The notes: generated from the letters alone by a model not told the origin. 64,000 nucleotides of DNA from Pantoea allii (GCF_002307475.1 NZ_NTMH01000054.1:124001-188000), one strand, 5' to 3'. Shown: positions 53,588-62,923, counted from the first letter of the stretch. A program made the numbers and translations.

Positions 53588-54538
53588 CTAGAGGCGTGCC
53601 GCCAGCACATCTTCGAGTTTTTGCTGGTCAACGGCGAACTGACGGATACCGTCTGCCAGTTTTTCTACCGCCATGGGGTCCTGATTATGCTCCCAACGGA
53701 ATTCAGCTTCAGACAGCGGCGACGGCTGATGGAAACACTCGGTTGACGGCTCCAGCTTACGTTCAATTGGCTCATCACTGTTTTGCAGCTCTTCCAGCAG
53801 ATTCGGTGAAAGCGTCAGGCGGTCACAACCGGCCAGCGCAAGTACCTGTTCAACTTTACGGAAGCTGGCACCCATGATGATGGTGTCATAACGGTGCTTC
53901 TTGTAGTAATCATAAATACGGCGCACGGATTTCACGCCAGGATCTTCATCAGCGCTGTACGGGTCCATCGGTTTGCGTGAGTTGTACCAGTCATAGATAC
54001 GACCGACAAACGGTGAAATCAGGTAAACACCGGCTTCGGCGCAGGCGCGCGCCTGCGCAAACGAGAACAGCAACGTCAGGTTGCACTGGATACCATTTTT
54101 TTCCAGTTCTTCCGCTGCCTTGATGCCTTCCCACGTTGACGCCAGTTTGATCAGAATACGTGAGCGGTCAATGCCGTGCTCTTCATACATGCGAACCAGC
54201 TTTTCAGCTTTCGTGACGCACATGCCACGATCGAAGGAGAGGCGCGCATCCACTTCGGTCGAAACACGGCCCGGTATGCTTTTCAGAATTTCCATACCGA
54301 GGTTAATAGCCACTTTGTCGCTGGCGTTGATGATCTGCGTCTCTTTGCTGCCGCCCTGTTTTTTCGCATAGTCGATGGCGTCATCAATCAGATGTTTGTA
54401 AGGCTGGAGAGCAGATGCTTTCAGAATAAGCGAGGGATTGGTGGTCGCATCTTGTGGGTGATAATTTCGAATCGATTCAATATCGCCACTGTCAGCCACC
54501 ACGGTGGTGAACTGTTTAAGGGCTTCAAGCTGGTTCAT
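53588..54538 (-). CDS. talA: Transaldolase A
   Basis: Schiff-base aldolase transferring dihydroxyacetone units in the pentose phosphate pathway, 316 residues, as E. coli TalA. The Schiff-base lysine is in RILIKLASTWEG (about residue 131). Other family blocks are DATTNPSL, VSTEVDARLSFD and CNLTLLFSFAQA. It is first in the talA-tktB operon and divergent from maeB, with 359 bases between them. Confidence 0.95.
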   Translation of the reverse strand: MNQLEALKQFTTVVADSGDIESIRNYHPQDATTNPSLILKASALQPYKHLIDDAIDYAKKQGGSKETQIINASDKVAINLGMEILKSIPGRVSTEVDARLSFDRGMCVTKAEKLVRMYEEHGIDRSRILIKLASTWEGIKAAEELEKNGIQCNLTLLFSFAQARACAEAGVYLISPFVGRIYDWYNSRKPMDPYSADEDPGVKSVRRIYDYYKKHRYDTIIMGASFRKVEQVLALAGCDRLTLSPNLLEELQNSDEPIERKLEPSTECFHQPSPLSEAEFRWEHNQDPMAVEKLADGIRQFAVDQQKLEDVLAARL

Positions 54539-54897
54539 TTCTACACTCCTTGAAAATACATTGTAACGAAAGGGAACACCTCTGGCCTCGTGCCCTAATC
54601 CGTGCAGACATTACGGGTCGCAGTAACGCCGACTCACCACATTGCAACAGACGGGGTGCAGTGAAAATGCGTTTTCTCTGAATGTTGTGCGATGAGGGTA
54701 GCGCGTCACCACCCGAGAGAGCATTTCTGCGGATAACGACTGCCCGGCTATTAAGAATAGCAGCCATGACAAATGACGCAGGCCAGACTGTAACAATCTG
54801 TGCCCTAAGAAATGAGGTTCTTTGAAGCGCCTCACCGCTTTGTGGTGGTCTGCTTTCTATACTGGGCGCTCACTCACCTGGCGAAGAAGGACGTCAA
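54539..54897. other. 359-base divergent promoter region, talA/maeB
   Basis: No gene. The talA ribosome-binding site AAGGAG lies close to its ATG on the minus strand (54546-54551). The maeB leader lies on the right. I found no clear operator or terminator. Open frames in the region are shadows without ribosome-binding sites. Confidence 0.55.
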
Positions 54898-57177
54898 ATG
54901 GATGACCAACTGAAGCAAAGTGCGCTTGATTTTCACCAGTATCCCACTCCCGGCAAGATTCAGGTGTCGCCGACCAAGCCGCTGGCGACGCAGCGCGATC
55001 TGGCCCTGGCCTATTCACCCGGCGTCGCCGCACCCTGTTTAGAAATTGCCGCCGATCCGCTGGCCGCCCATAAATACACCGCGCGCGGCAATCTGGTGGC
55101 GGTCATTTCTAACGGCACGGCGGTGCTGGGCCTGGGGAACATCGGGGCGCTGGCCGGTAAACCGGTGATGGAAGGCAAAGGTGTATTATTCAAGAAGTTT
55201 GCCGGCATTGACGTCTTTGATATTGAGGTCGATGAGCATGACCCGGACAAGCTGATTGAGATTATCGCGGCGCTGGAGCCGACCTTTGGCGGCATCAATC
55301 TTGAAGATATTAAAGCGCCGGAATGTTTTTACATTGAGCAGCAGCTGCGGCAACGGATGAAAATCCCCGTGTTTCACGACGATCAGCACGGTACGGCGAT
55401 TATCTGTACGGCAGCGGTGTTAAACGGGCTGCGCATTATCAAAAAGGCGATCTCAGACGTGCGGCTGGTGGTGTCCGGCGCGGGCGCATCGGCGATTGCC
55501 TGTATGAACCTGCTGGTCGCCTTGGGCTTACAGAAACACAATATTCAGGTGTGCGATTCCAAAGGCCTGATTTATCGCGGGCGCGAACCCAATATGGCCG
55601 AAACCAAGGCCGACTATGCGGTTGAGGATCAGGGCAAACGCACGCTGGCGGAGGTGATTGAGGGCGCGGACATTTTCCTTGGCTGTTCCGGCCCGGACGT
55701 GCTCACGCCTGAGATGGTGAAAACCATGGCAAAGGACCCCCTGATTCTGGCGCTGGCGAATCCGCAGCCAGAAATCCTGCCGCCGTTAGCCAAAGCCGTG
55801 CGGCCTGATGCGATTATCTGTACCGGCCGTTCTGACTTTCCTAATCAGGTGAATAACGTCCTGTGCTTTCCGTTTATCTTCCGCGGTGCGCTGGATGTTG
55901 GCGCGACTGCCATCAATGAAGCGATGAAGCTGGCCGCGGTTCACGCTATCGCCGATCTGGCGCAGGCAGAACAGAGCGATGTGGTGGCATCGGCCTATAG
56001 CGATCAGGACCTGAGTTTTGGGCCGGACTATCTGATTCCTAAACCCTTCGATCCCCGTTTAATCGTGCAGATTGCTCCCGCCGTGGCGAAAGCGGCGATG
56101 GATTCCGGCGTGGCAACCCGGCCGATTAGCGACTTTGACGCCTACCGCGAACAGCTCACGGAATTTGTTTATAAAACCAATCTGTTTATGAAGCCGATTT
56201 TCTCTCAGGCCCGTAAAGCGCCGAAACGCGTGGTACTGGCCGAAGGGGAAGAGGTGCGGGTGCTGCATGCGACGCAGGAACTCGTGTCGCTGGGGCTGGC
56301 AAAACCCATTCTGATAGGCCGCCCGAACGTGATTGCCATGCGGCTGGAGAAGCAGGGGCTGAAAATCGAAGCCGGGAAGGATTTTGAAATCGTCAATAAT
56401 GAATCCGATCCGCGTTTCAAAGCATACTGGAATGAGTATTACCAGATGATGAAGCGGCGCGGCGTAACGCCTGAGCAGGCGCAGCGCGCGGTGATCGGTA
56501 ATCCGACGCTGATTGGTGCCATCATGGTCTATCGCGGTGAAGCGGACGCGCTCATCTGCGGCACCATTGGGGATTACAACGAGCACTACGAGATTGTGGA
56601 AAAAGTGCTGGGCCTGCGTTCCGATGTGAAAGTCGCGGGAGCCATGAACGCGTTGCTGCTGCCAAACGGCAACACCTTTATTGCTGACACCTATGTGAAT
56701 GAAGATCCCACGCCCGAGCAGCTCGCAGACATTACCCTCATGGCGGCCGAAACCGTGCGGCGATTTGGGATTGAACCGCGCGTGGCGCTGTTGTCGCACT
56801 CCAGCTTTGGCACCTCAAATGCACCCGGCGCACGTAAAATGCGTGACGTACTGGCGCTGGTGCAGCAGCGGGCACCTGAGCTGGAAATTGACGGCGAAAT
56901 GCACGGTGATGCGGCGCTGGTGGAAAGTATTCGTCGGGAAATCATGCCCGACAGCCCGCTAAAAGGCAGTGCCAACCTGTTGATCATGCCCAATGTGGAG
57001 GCAGCGCGAATCAGCTACAACCTGCTGCGCGTCTCCAGTTCTGAAGGCGTAACGGTGGGGCCGGTGCTGATGGGAATGACGAAGCCCGTGCACGTCCTTA
57101 CCCGTATCGCCTCCGTGCGGCGCATCGTTAATATGGTGGCGCTGGCCGTGGTGGAAGCGCAAACCCAGCCACTGTAA
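54898..57177 (+). CDS. maeB: NADP-dependent malic enzyme MaeB
   Basis: Oxidatively decarboxylates malate to pyruvate, producing NADPH; 759 residues (E. coli 759). The N-terminal malic-enzyme half (about 1-430) has the motifs FHDDQHGTAI and GAGASAIACMNLL for NADP. The C-terminal half (about 430-759) is a phosphotransacetylase-like domain (VLAEGEEVRVLHA; IADTYVNEDPTPEQLADIT) that regulates the enzyme by acetyl-CoA but is not active as Pta. It is monocistronic. In E. coli the eut operon separates maeB from hemF; here hemF is directly next, with one hairpin between. Confidence 0.96.
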   Translation: MDDQLKQSALDFHQYPTPGKIQVSPTKPLATQRDLALAYSPGVAAPCLEIAADPLAAHKYTARGNLVAVISNGTAVLGLGNIGALAGKPVMEGKGVLFKKFAGIDVFDIEVDEHDPDKLIEIIAALEPTFGGINLEDIKAPECFYIEQQLRQRMKIPVFHDDQHGTAIICTAAVLNGLRIIKKAISDVRLVVSGAGASAIACMNLLVALGLQKHNIQVCDSKGLIYRGREPNMAETKADYAVEDQGKRTLAEVIEGADIFLGCSGPDVLTPEMVKTMAKDPLILALANPQPEILPPLAKAVRPDAIICTGRSDFPNQVNNVLCFPFIFRGALDVGATAINEAMKLAAVHAIADLAQAEQSDVVASAYSDQDLSFGPDYLIPKPFDPRLIVQIAPAVAKAAMDSGVATRPISDFDAYREQLTEFVYKTNLFMKPIFSQARKAPKRVVLAEGEEVRVLHATQELVSLGLAKPILIGRPNVIAMRLEKQGLKIEAGKDFEIVNNESDPRFKAYWNEYYQMMKRRGVTPEQAQRAVIGNPTLIGAIMVYRGEADALICGTIGDYNEHYEIVEKVLGLRSDVKVAGAMNALLLPNGNTFIADTYVNEDPTPEQLADITLMAAETVRRFGIEPRVALLSHSSFGTSNAPGARKMRDVLALVQQRAPELEIDGEMHGDAALVESIRREIMPDSPLKGSANLLIMPNVEAARISYNLLRVSSSEGVTVGPVLMGMTKPVHVLTRIASVRRIVNMVALAVVEAQTQPL

Positions 57178-57181
57178 TGAA

Positions 57182-57211
57182 ACGGGGCCGAATTCAACGA
57201 TGCGGCCCCGT
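57182..57211. terminator. Hairpin between convergent maeB and hemF
   Basis: ACGGGGCCG (57182-57190) and CGGCCCCGT (57203-57211) form a 9-bp GC stem with a 12-base loop, starting four bases after the maeB stop. Position between convergent genes supports a terminator; T-run is weak. Confidence 0.65.
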
Positions 57212-57274
57212 GTTAACCTTCGCCCCGCAGAGGGCTGGTTTGCCTGCCTGTCATGCGGGGCAGGCGGACAGACT

Positions 57275-58189
57275 TCACGTCGGCAGGTTAAGCCAGTTCT
57301 TTACCGGCAGAAAATCACGGTAGAGCGCCGCTTCCGGCGAGTCTGGCTCAGGATGATAGTTATATTCCCAGCGTACCAGCGGCGGCAGGGACATCAGGAT
57401 AGACTCCGTTCTGCCCCCGGTTTGCAGACCAAACAGCGTGCCACGGTCCCACACCAGATTAAACTCCACATAGCGACCACGGCGATAGAGCTGAAACTGA
57501 CGTTCCCGCTCGCCAAAAGGCACGTGTTTGCGGCGCGCGACGATTGGCTGATAAGCGTCCAGGAAGCCCCGGCCCACCGCCTGAATCAATGCAAAGCTGT
57601 TTTCAAAGCCGGGCTGGTGGATATCATCAAAGAACAACCCACCGATGCCGCGCTGCTCGTCGCGGTGTTTCAGATAGAAATAGTCATCGCACCACTTTTT
57701 AAAGCGCGGATAGACATCTTCGCCAAAGGGCTGACAAATATCGAATGCCGTCTGGTGCCAGTGCAGTGCATCCTCTTCGAAACCGTAAAACGGTGTCATA
57801 TCGAAGCCACCGCCAAACCACCAAATAGGTTCAGCGCCAGGTTTTTCGGCAATAAAGAAACGCACGTTGGCATGACTGGTCGGCACATACGGATTATGAG
57901 GATGAATGACCAGCGAAACGCCCATGGCTTCAAAACTGCATCCGGCCAGTTCAGGGCGATGCGCGGTAGCGGACGCGGGCATCTGGTCGCCATGAACGTG
58001 CGAAAAGTTGACGCCGGCCTGTTCAAAGACCGCGCCATCACGCAGCACGCGGCTTCGTCCGCCGCCGCCGCCGGGGCGCTGCCAGCTGTCTTCAATGAAC
58101 TGTGCACCGCCGTCTTCGGCGGTCAGCTTGCTACAAATCTCATCCTGCAGATCCAACAGGAACGTTTTTACACGGGAGATATCAGGCAT
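57275..58189 (-). CDS. hemF: Aerobic coproporphyrinogen III oxidase HemF
   Basis: Oxygen-dependent enzyme converting coproporphyrinogen III to protoporphyrinogen IX in heme synthesis; 304 residues (E. coli 299). Family blocks: GGGGGRSRVL, NVRFFIAEKPG, GGGFDMTPFYGFEEDALHWH and YRRGRYVEFNLVWDRGT in part, and a conserved acidic/histidine metal site. The start is ATG 58189, close to the E. coli N terminus. It lies 48 bases downstream of amiA on the same strand, so amiA-hemF are probably one operon. Confidence 0.96.
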   Translation of the reverse strand: MPDISRVKTFLLDLQDEICSKLTAEDGGAQFIEDSWQRPGGGGGRSRVLRDGAVFEQAGVNFSHVHGDQMPASATAHRPELAGCSFEAMGVSLVIHPHNPYVPTSHANVRFFIAEKPGAEPIWWFGGGFDMTPFYGFEEDALHWHQTAFDICQPFGEDVYPRFKKWCDDYFYLKHRDEQRGIGGLFFDDIHQPGFENSFALIQAVGRGFLDAYQPIVARRKHVPFGERERQFQLYRRGRYVEFNLVWDRGTLFGLQTGGRTESILMSLPPLVRWEYNYHPEPDSPEAALYRDFLPVKNWLNLPT

Positions 58190-58237
58190 GTGATGGGCTT
58201 CTCTTGGTAAAAATTGGACGTGATTATAGCTTATTCA

Positions 58238-59095
58238 TTACGACATTCGGCGATCGTACTCATCAAAGTAATTGATTATTCCGGTGGCGATAGCCGATGC
58301 AATTTTTTGACGGAATGCGCTGGTGCCCAGTAACTGCTCTTCCCGCGGGTTAGTGATAAACGAGGTTTCCACCAGCACTGAGGGAATCGACGGGGATTTT
58401 AATACGGCAAAAGCGGCCTGTTCCGTGTGCTGACTGTGAAGGTGATGCACGGGACGGATCTGATCCAGCACGTGTTTGCCCAGCGTCAGGCTGTTTTTGA
58501 TGGTGTCCGTTTGCACCAAGTCAAACAGGATCTGCTGCAGATAGTGATCCTGCGCTTCCACCTTTGCGCCACCGACCTTGTCGGCATCGTTCTCTCTGTT
58601 TGACAGATAGCGCGCCATGCTACTGCTGGCACCGCGGTTGGACAGGGCGAAAACCGAGGCCCCGTTGGCATCCGGGCTGGTATAGCCATCGGCATGGATG
58701 GACATAAACAGATTCGCGCCATGCTGATGGGCAATTTCCACGCGCTGATAAAGGGGAATAAAGTGATCGCTGTCGCGCGTCAGGCGCACCTCAATGCGCG
58801 GATGTGACTGTAGCTCACGGCGGACGTTGTTGGCGATTTCTAAGACAATATGCTTCTCTTCCGCGCCTTCTTCGCCCACCGCACCCGAATCAATCCCGCC
58901 GTGGCCAGGGTCGATCATGACGATGCGTTTACCGTTACTGGCTGGCGGTTTTGGCGAGGTGTGACGGGAAGAGAGAGAAGCCTGCTGTTCTTTTGCCTGT
59001 ACGGCGCGCGGAGACAACACGGCCAGTGCAAGTCCTGACAGCAGAAGCTGGCGGCGGTGAATTAAACGTTTAAGCAAATGCATGTGCAGGTCCAT
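58238..59095 (-). CDS. amiA: N-acetylmuramoyl-L-alanine amidase AmiA
   Basis: Periplasmic zinc amidase that splits septal peptidoglycan during cell separation; 285 residues (E. coli 289). Zinc ligands lie in MIDPGHGG, EKHIVLEIA and SIHADGY; the catalytic Glu is in LVETSFITN. The N terminus carries a twin-arginine-type signal, IHRRQLLLSGLALAVL, fitting Tat export as in E. coli. The start is uncertain: ATG 59095, ATG 59083 and an in-frame TTG at 59104 are all possible; none has a strong ribosome-binding site. Confidence 0.93.
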   Translation of the reverse strand: MDLHMHLLKRLIHRRQLLLSGLALAVLSPRAVQAKEQQASLSSRHTSPKPPASNGKRIVMIDPGHGGIDSGAVGEEGAEEKHIVLEIANNVRRELQSHPRIEVRLTRDSDHFIPLYQRVEIAHQHGANLFMSIHADGYTSPDANGASVFALSNRGASSSMARYLSNRENDADKVGGAKVEAQDHYLQQILFDLVQTDTIKNSLTLGKHVLDQIRPVHHLHSQHTEQAAFAVLKSPSIPSVLVETSFITNPREEQLLGTSAFRQKIASAIATGIINYFDEYDRRMS

Positions 59096-59292
59096 AAGCA
59101 ACAATTATGCAAAGTGTTATAGCGTAACGTTAGCGCCACGGCGATCTTTCAACCATTTCAGGTTATTACTTTGTATTTCAGCTCACTAACAGCCAAATCC
59201 CTTTTTTTTAACGTTGCCCCCGGTAGGGAGGGTTGCGCCAGCCGAAGAAAGCGTGATAATCAGCAAATTGTGGTGAATAGCAGGTAAAGAAG

Positions 59293-59718
59293 ATGGAAAT
59301 CCGCACCTTCCGCCAGGAAGACTTTGAAGAAGTAATCACGCTCTGGGAACGCTGCGATTTGTTACGGCCCTGGAACGATCCCGAGCTGGATATCGAACGC
59401 AAAATGCATCACGACGCCGATCTTTTCCTGGTGGCAGAAGTGGGCGGTGAAGTCGTCGGCACGGTGATGGGTGGCTACGACGGACATCGCGGCGCGGCCT
59501 ATTACCTTGCTGTGCATCCTGATTATCAGGGACGCGGTTTTGCCAATGCCTTGATGAACCGCCTTGAGAAAAAACTGATCGCGCGCGGCTGTCCAAAAAT
59601 CCATTTGATGGTGCGTGAAGAGAACGATCAGGTGGTCGCATTCTATGAAAAGCTCGACTACGAAACGGTCGATGTGGTGTTACTGGGCAAACGTTTAATC
59701 GAAGATCGTGAATATTAA
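59293..59718 (+). CDS. ypeA: GNAT acetyltransferase YpeA
   Basis: Predicted N-acetyltransferase of unknown substrate, 141 residues, identical in length to E. coli YpeA. GNAT acetyl-CoA motif A is YYLAVHPDYQGRGFANALM. The N terminus IRTFRQEDFEEVITLWERCDLLRPWNDP is nearly identical to E. coli. The end overlaps the start of yfeZ by 11 bases. Confidence 0.94.
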   Translation: MEIRTFRQEDFEEVITLWERCDLLRPWNDPELDIERKMHHDADLFLVAEVGGEVVGTVMGGYDGHRGAAYYLAVHPDYQGRGFANALMNRLEKKLIARGCPKIHLMVREENDQVVAFYEKLDYETVDVVLLGKRLIEDREY

Positions 59719-60169
59719 TTCTGTCTGGCCACCGGAAGAGTACGATGATAAAGGCCAGTTGCGCCTGCCGTTTCTTTTCTGGCTGATTCTGCTGCTACAG
59801 TCACGGACCTGGTTGCTGTTGATTATGGCCGGTGCGTCACGCCAGCAGGGGAACGATCTTCTGGCGCTCTTTTATCCTGACCGCCAGGCCTTTTGGTCAG
59901 GCCTGGCGCTGGGCTTACCGGCGCTGTTTGGCCTGCTGTTGACCGGCTACCGTTCGCGTCTGCCAAAACTGTGGCGCAGCTGGCGCCAGGTCTTAATGCT
60001 CGCTATGGCGATTAATCTGCTCTGGCAAGGCGCTCAACTGTATCTGGCTGATTTTCTCAGCTCGCCGCTCCCCTTGTTGTTGACGCTGTTCGATCTGCTG
60101 GCGCTGCTGTGGTTATTCAGCAGCATCCGGCTTCGCGCCTGCTTTGTACCGCAACAGTATCCCGAATAA
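59708..60169 (+). CDS. yfeZ: Inner-membrane protein YfeZ (DUF2919)
   Basis: Inner-membrane protein of the DUF2919 family, 153 residues (E. coli YfeZ 151), with about four hydrophobic helices (e.g. FLFWLILLLQSRTWLLLIMAG, LLLTLFDLLALLWLF). Function unknown. The start is GTG 59708 inside ypeA, giving a N terminus with WPPEEYDDKGQLRLP, typical of the family. It is translated with ypeA and followed by yfeY. Confidence 0.9.
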   Translation: MNINSVWPPEEYDDKGQLRLPFLFWLILLLQSRTWLLLIMAGASRQQGNDLLALFYPDRQAFWSGLALGLPALFGLLLTGYRSRLPKLWRSWRQVLMLAMAINLLWQGAQLYLADFLSSPLPLLLTLFDLLALLWLFSSIRLRACFVPQQYPE

Positions 60170-60194
60170 ACTTTTTGCCGCTTTGCGACTCCAA
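60169..60194 (+). promoter_or_regulatory. Candidate sigma-E promoter of yfeY
   Basis: AACTT (60169-60173) and TCCAA (60190-60194) with 16 bases between them approximate the sigma-E -35 and -10 elements (GGAACTT-N16-TCNAA). The yfeY ATG is 51 bases downstream. yfeY is known as a sigma-E regulon lipoprotein in E. coli. Confidence 0.35.
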
Positions 60195-60244
60195 TCAGTT
60201 CTGCCTTATTGTCCTTTATTGTTCTTATATTCACAGGAGTTTTC

Positions 60245-60865
60245 ATGAAAGCTGTTCGTTACACGTTACTGACTGCGGCCATACTGGTCAGTGGGTGTGC
60301 CAGTTCCTCCGGTACTGATGCTAACAGCAGCCAGCAGGTAAGCTGGTGGAATCCACTGAGCTACCACTGGTCATCGGCGCTGCCCTGGAACTGGTTTGGG
60401 TCCTCGCTGACAGCCACAGAGCAGGGCGTGGGTGGCATTAATGGCTCCACCGCCATGACCGAAGCCGCCATAAAAGAGGGGCTGAAAGGCAAGTACGATC
60501 TGCGCCAGGGCATGCGCGGTCATAATGGTCAGGTGGTGTCGTTCTGGCAGGCCATGGATGACGGCAAAGTAATGCTGGTGGTTTATGGCCAGTCGCAGGT
60601 TGACCGCATTGAAGTGCTGGACAGCCACATTGCCAGCGCCGATGGCAGCAAAATCGGTGACGCGTTCAGCGCCAGATTCGACAAAGCCTTCAATAACTGT
60701 GTGCTGGCGAGCGGGCTGGACAACCGTGACGTGGAGTGCCGCGCGCCCAACAGTCAGCATCTTCGCTATGTCTACAGCGGAACCTGGCATGGGCCAGAGG
60801 GATTGATGCCGTCGGATGACACACTCAAGAGCTGGAAGCTCAGCAAAATTGTCTGGCAGCGCTAA
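60245..60865 (+). CDS. yfeY: Sigma-E-regulated lipoprotein YfeY
   Basis: Predicted envelope lipoprotein of unknown function, 206 residues (E. coli YfeY 191). The signal peptide ends in a VSGC lipobox with the acylated Cys18, followed by a Ser-rich stretch and the conserved VSWWNPLSYHWSSALPWNWFG block. ATG 60245 has ACAGGAG immediately upstream. It is the last gene of the ypeA-yfeZ-yfeY group; a weak 8-bp hairpin (60887-60911) follows. Confidence 0.92.
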   Translation: MKAVRYTLLTAAILVSGCASSSGTDANSSQQVSWWNPLSYHWSSALPWNWFGSSLTATEQGVGGINGSTAMTEAAIKEGLKGKYDLRQGMRGHNGQVVSFWQAMDDGKVMLVVYGQSQVDRIEVLDSHIASADGSKIGDAFSARFDKAFNNCVLASGLDNRDVECRAPNSQHLRYVYSGTWHGPEGLMPSDDTLKSWKLSKIVWQR

Positions 60866-60886
60866 GGCCTTTTCATACCGCTAAAC

Positions 60887-60911
60887 CGCAGGGCAGACCC
60901 TCAGCCCTGCG
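60887..60911. terminator. Short hairpin after yfeY
   Basis: CGCAGGGC (60887-60894) and GCCCTGCG (60904-60911) form an 8-bp stem with a nine-base loop, 22 bases after the yfeY stop. No T-run; a terminator is possible. Confidence 0.45.
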
Positions 60912-61073
60912 CGTCCAATGCCACTTTCCCGCTATCTTCTGCCACCGCCTTATGCCTTTTTCGACTTTGAAATCAGCAAACGATATATAAAACCGTTACG
61001 GGTTTACGCTGAGTTATAAATAAACTGCTGTATCGGCAGATGAGATCTGCATCAAATTTCTTCAGGGTGAACC

Positions 61074-62087
61074 ATGACCTTACCAGCGATGAAAAAAATC
61101 GTGAGCGGACTCGCACTGTCGCTGAGCCTGGCCGGTGCCGCAAACGCGACCGAGCTGCTAAACAGCTCTTACGATGTTGCACGTGAATTATTCGTCGCCC
61201 TGAATGCGCCTTTTGTCAGTCAATGGGATGCCAGCCATCCTGACGACAAGCTGACCATTAAGATGTCCCATGCCGGGTCATCTAAACAGGCGCTGGCGAT
61301 CCTGCAAGGTCTGCGTGCCGATGTCGTGACCTATAACCAGGTCACGGATGTGCAGGTGTTACACGATAAAGGCAAGCTGATTCCGGCCGACTGGCAAACG
61401 CGTCTGCCGAATAGCAGTTCACCCTTTTATTCCACCATGGCGTTCCTGGTGCGCAAGGGAAACCCAAAGCAGATTCACGACTGGTCCGATTTAACCCGTG
61501 ACGATGTGAAGCTGATTTTTCCTAATCCCAAAACCTCCGGTAACGGGCGCTATACCTATCTTGCGGCCTGGGGCGCTGCCAGCCAGGCTGACGGGGGCGA
61601 TCAGGCCAAAACCCGCGCGTTTATGACGAAGTTTTTAAAGAATGTTGAAGTGTTCGATACCGGTGGCCGCGGTGCCACAACCACCTTTGCCGAACGCGGC
61701 CTGGGAGATGTGCTGATCAGTTTTGAGTCAGAAGTGAATAACATCCGCAACCAATACGGCAAAGATGACTATGAAGTCGTGGTGCCAAAAACCGATATCC
61801 TGGCGGAGTTTCCGGTCGCCTGGGTTGATAAAAATGTCGCGCAGAATAAAACGGGCGATGCGGCAAAAGCGTATTTGACCTGGCTGTATTCCCCCGAGGC
61901 GCAGAAAATCATCACGGATTTCTATTACCGCGTGAACAATCCGCAGTTAATGGCGCAGCAAAAAGCCCGTTTCCCTGCCACCAACCTGTTTCGGGTGGAA
62001 GAGGCGTTTGGCGGCTGGGATAACGTTATGAAAACCCATTTCGCCAGCGGCGGCGAGCTGGATAAATTGTTAGCGGCGGGGCGGTAA
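61074..62087 (+). CDS. cysP: Thiosulfate/sulfate-binding protein CysP
   Basis: Periplasmic binding protein of the sulfate/thiosulfate importer, 337 residues (E. coli CysP 338). Signal peptide ends near GAANA; the mature protein begins TELLNSSYDVARELF. SHAGSSKQALAILQGLRADVVTYNQ and NPKTSGNGRYTYLAAWGA, which bind the oxyanion, are near identical to CysP rather than Sbp. ATG 61074 has AGGGTG upstream; ATG 61089 is a less likely alternative. It opens the cysPUWA operon; the CysB-binding region should lie at 60912-61073 but I cannot define the site. Confidence 0.96.
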   Translation: MTLPAMKKIVSGLALSLSLAGAANATELLNSSYDVARELFVALNAPFVSQWDASHPDDKLTIKMSHAGSSKQALAILQGLRADVVTYNQVTDVQVLHDKGKLIPADWQTRLPNSSSPFYSTMAFLVRKGNPKQIHDWSDLTRDDVKLIFPNPKTSGNGRYTYLAAWGAASQADGGDQAKTRAFMTKFLKNVEVFDTGGRGATTTFAERGLGDVLISFESEVNNIRNQYGKDDYEVVVPKTDILAEFPVAWVDKNVAQNKTGDAAKAYLTWLYSPEAQKIITDFYYRVNNPQLMAQQKARFPATNLFRVEEAFGGWDNVMKTHFASGGELDKLLAAGR

Positions 62088-62089
62088 TC

Positions 62090-62923
62090 ATGTTTGCAGC
62101 CAGCCAAAAACGCGTTCTGCCCGGTTTCGGTCTGAGCCTCGGCACCAGCCTGCTGTTTACCTGCCTGGTGCTGCTGCTGCCCATCAGCGCACTGATTATG
62201 CAGCTGTCGCAGATGACGCTGCAGCAATACTGGGACGTGGTCACCAATCCTCAACTGATCGCAGCCTACAAAGTGACGTTACTGTCGGCCGGTGTGGCCT
62301 CATTGTTTAATGCCGTATTCGGCATGTTAATGGCATGGATTTTAACGCGCTATCGCTTCCCGGGCCGCACGTTGCTTGACGGGCTGATGGATTTGCCGTT
62401 TGCGCTGCCCACCGCCGTGGCGGGTTTGACGCTGGCCGGTCTGTTTTCCGTTAACGGCTGGTACGGACAGTGGTTTGCCCATTTCGATATCAAGATTTCC
62501 TATACCTGGATCGGTATCGCGCTGGCGATGGCGTTCACCAGTATTCCCTTTGTGGTGCGAACCGTGCAGCCGGTGCTGGAAGAGTTAGGTCCCGAATACG
62601 AGGAAGCCGCTCAGACACTGGGCGCAACGCCCTGGCAGAGCTTTCGCCGGGTCGTGTTGCCCGAAGTCGCGCCAGCCCTTCTGGCGGGCACTGCGCTCTC
62701 GTTTACCCGCAGCCTGGGTGAGTTTGGTGCGGTGATCTTTATCGCGGGCAACATCGCCTGGAAAACCGAAGTGACCTCGCTGATGATTTTTGTCCGCCTG
62801 CAGGAATTTGACTACCCGGCAGCCAGCGCCATCGCCTCGGTGATTCTGACGGCATCGCTGCTGTTACTGTTCGCGATTAATACATTACAAAGCCGATTTG
62901 GTCGTCGTCTGGGAGGCCACTAA
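62090..62923 (+). CDS. cysU: Sulfate/thiosulfate permease CysU (CysT)
   Basis: Inner-membrane permease of the sulfate importer, 277 residues as in E. coli, with about six helices. The EAA loop is YEEAAQTLGATPWQSFRRVVLPEVAPALLAG in part, and TRSLGEFGAVIFIAGN is typical of CysT/ModB types. It starts two bases after cysP, and its stop overlaps the cysW ATG (TAATG). Confidence 0.95.
   Translation: MFAASQKRVLPGFGLSLGTSLLFTCLVLLLPISALIMQLSQMTLQQYWDVVTNPQLIAAYKVTLLSAGVASLFNAVFGMLMAWILTRYRFPGRTLLDGLMDLPFALPTAVAGLTLAGLFSVNGWYGQWFAHFDIKISYTWIGIALAMAFTSIPFVVRTVQPVLEELGPEYEEAAQTLGATPWQSFRRVVLPEVAPALLAGTALSFTRSLGEFGAVIFIAGNIAWKTEVTSLMIFVRLQEFDYPAASAIASVILTASLLLLFAINTLQSRFGRRLGGH

Noticed and set aside
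57200..58210. 336-codon plus-strand frame opposite hemF
   Set aside because: Antisense shadow of hemF; no recognisable protein features.
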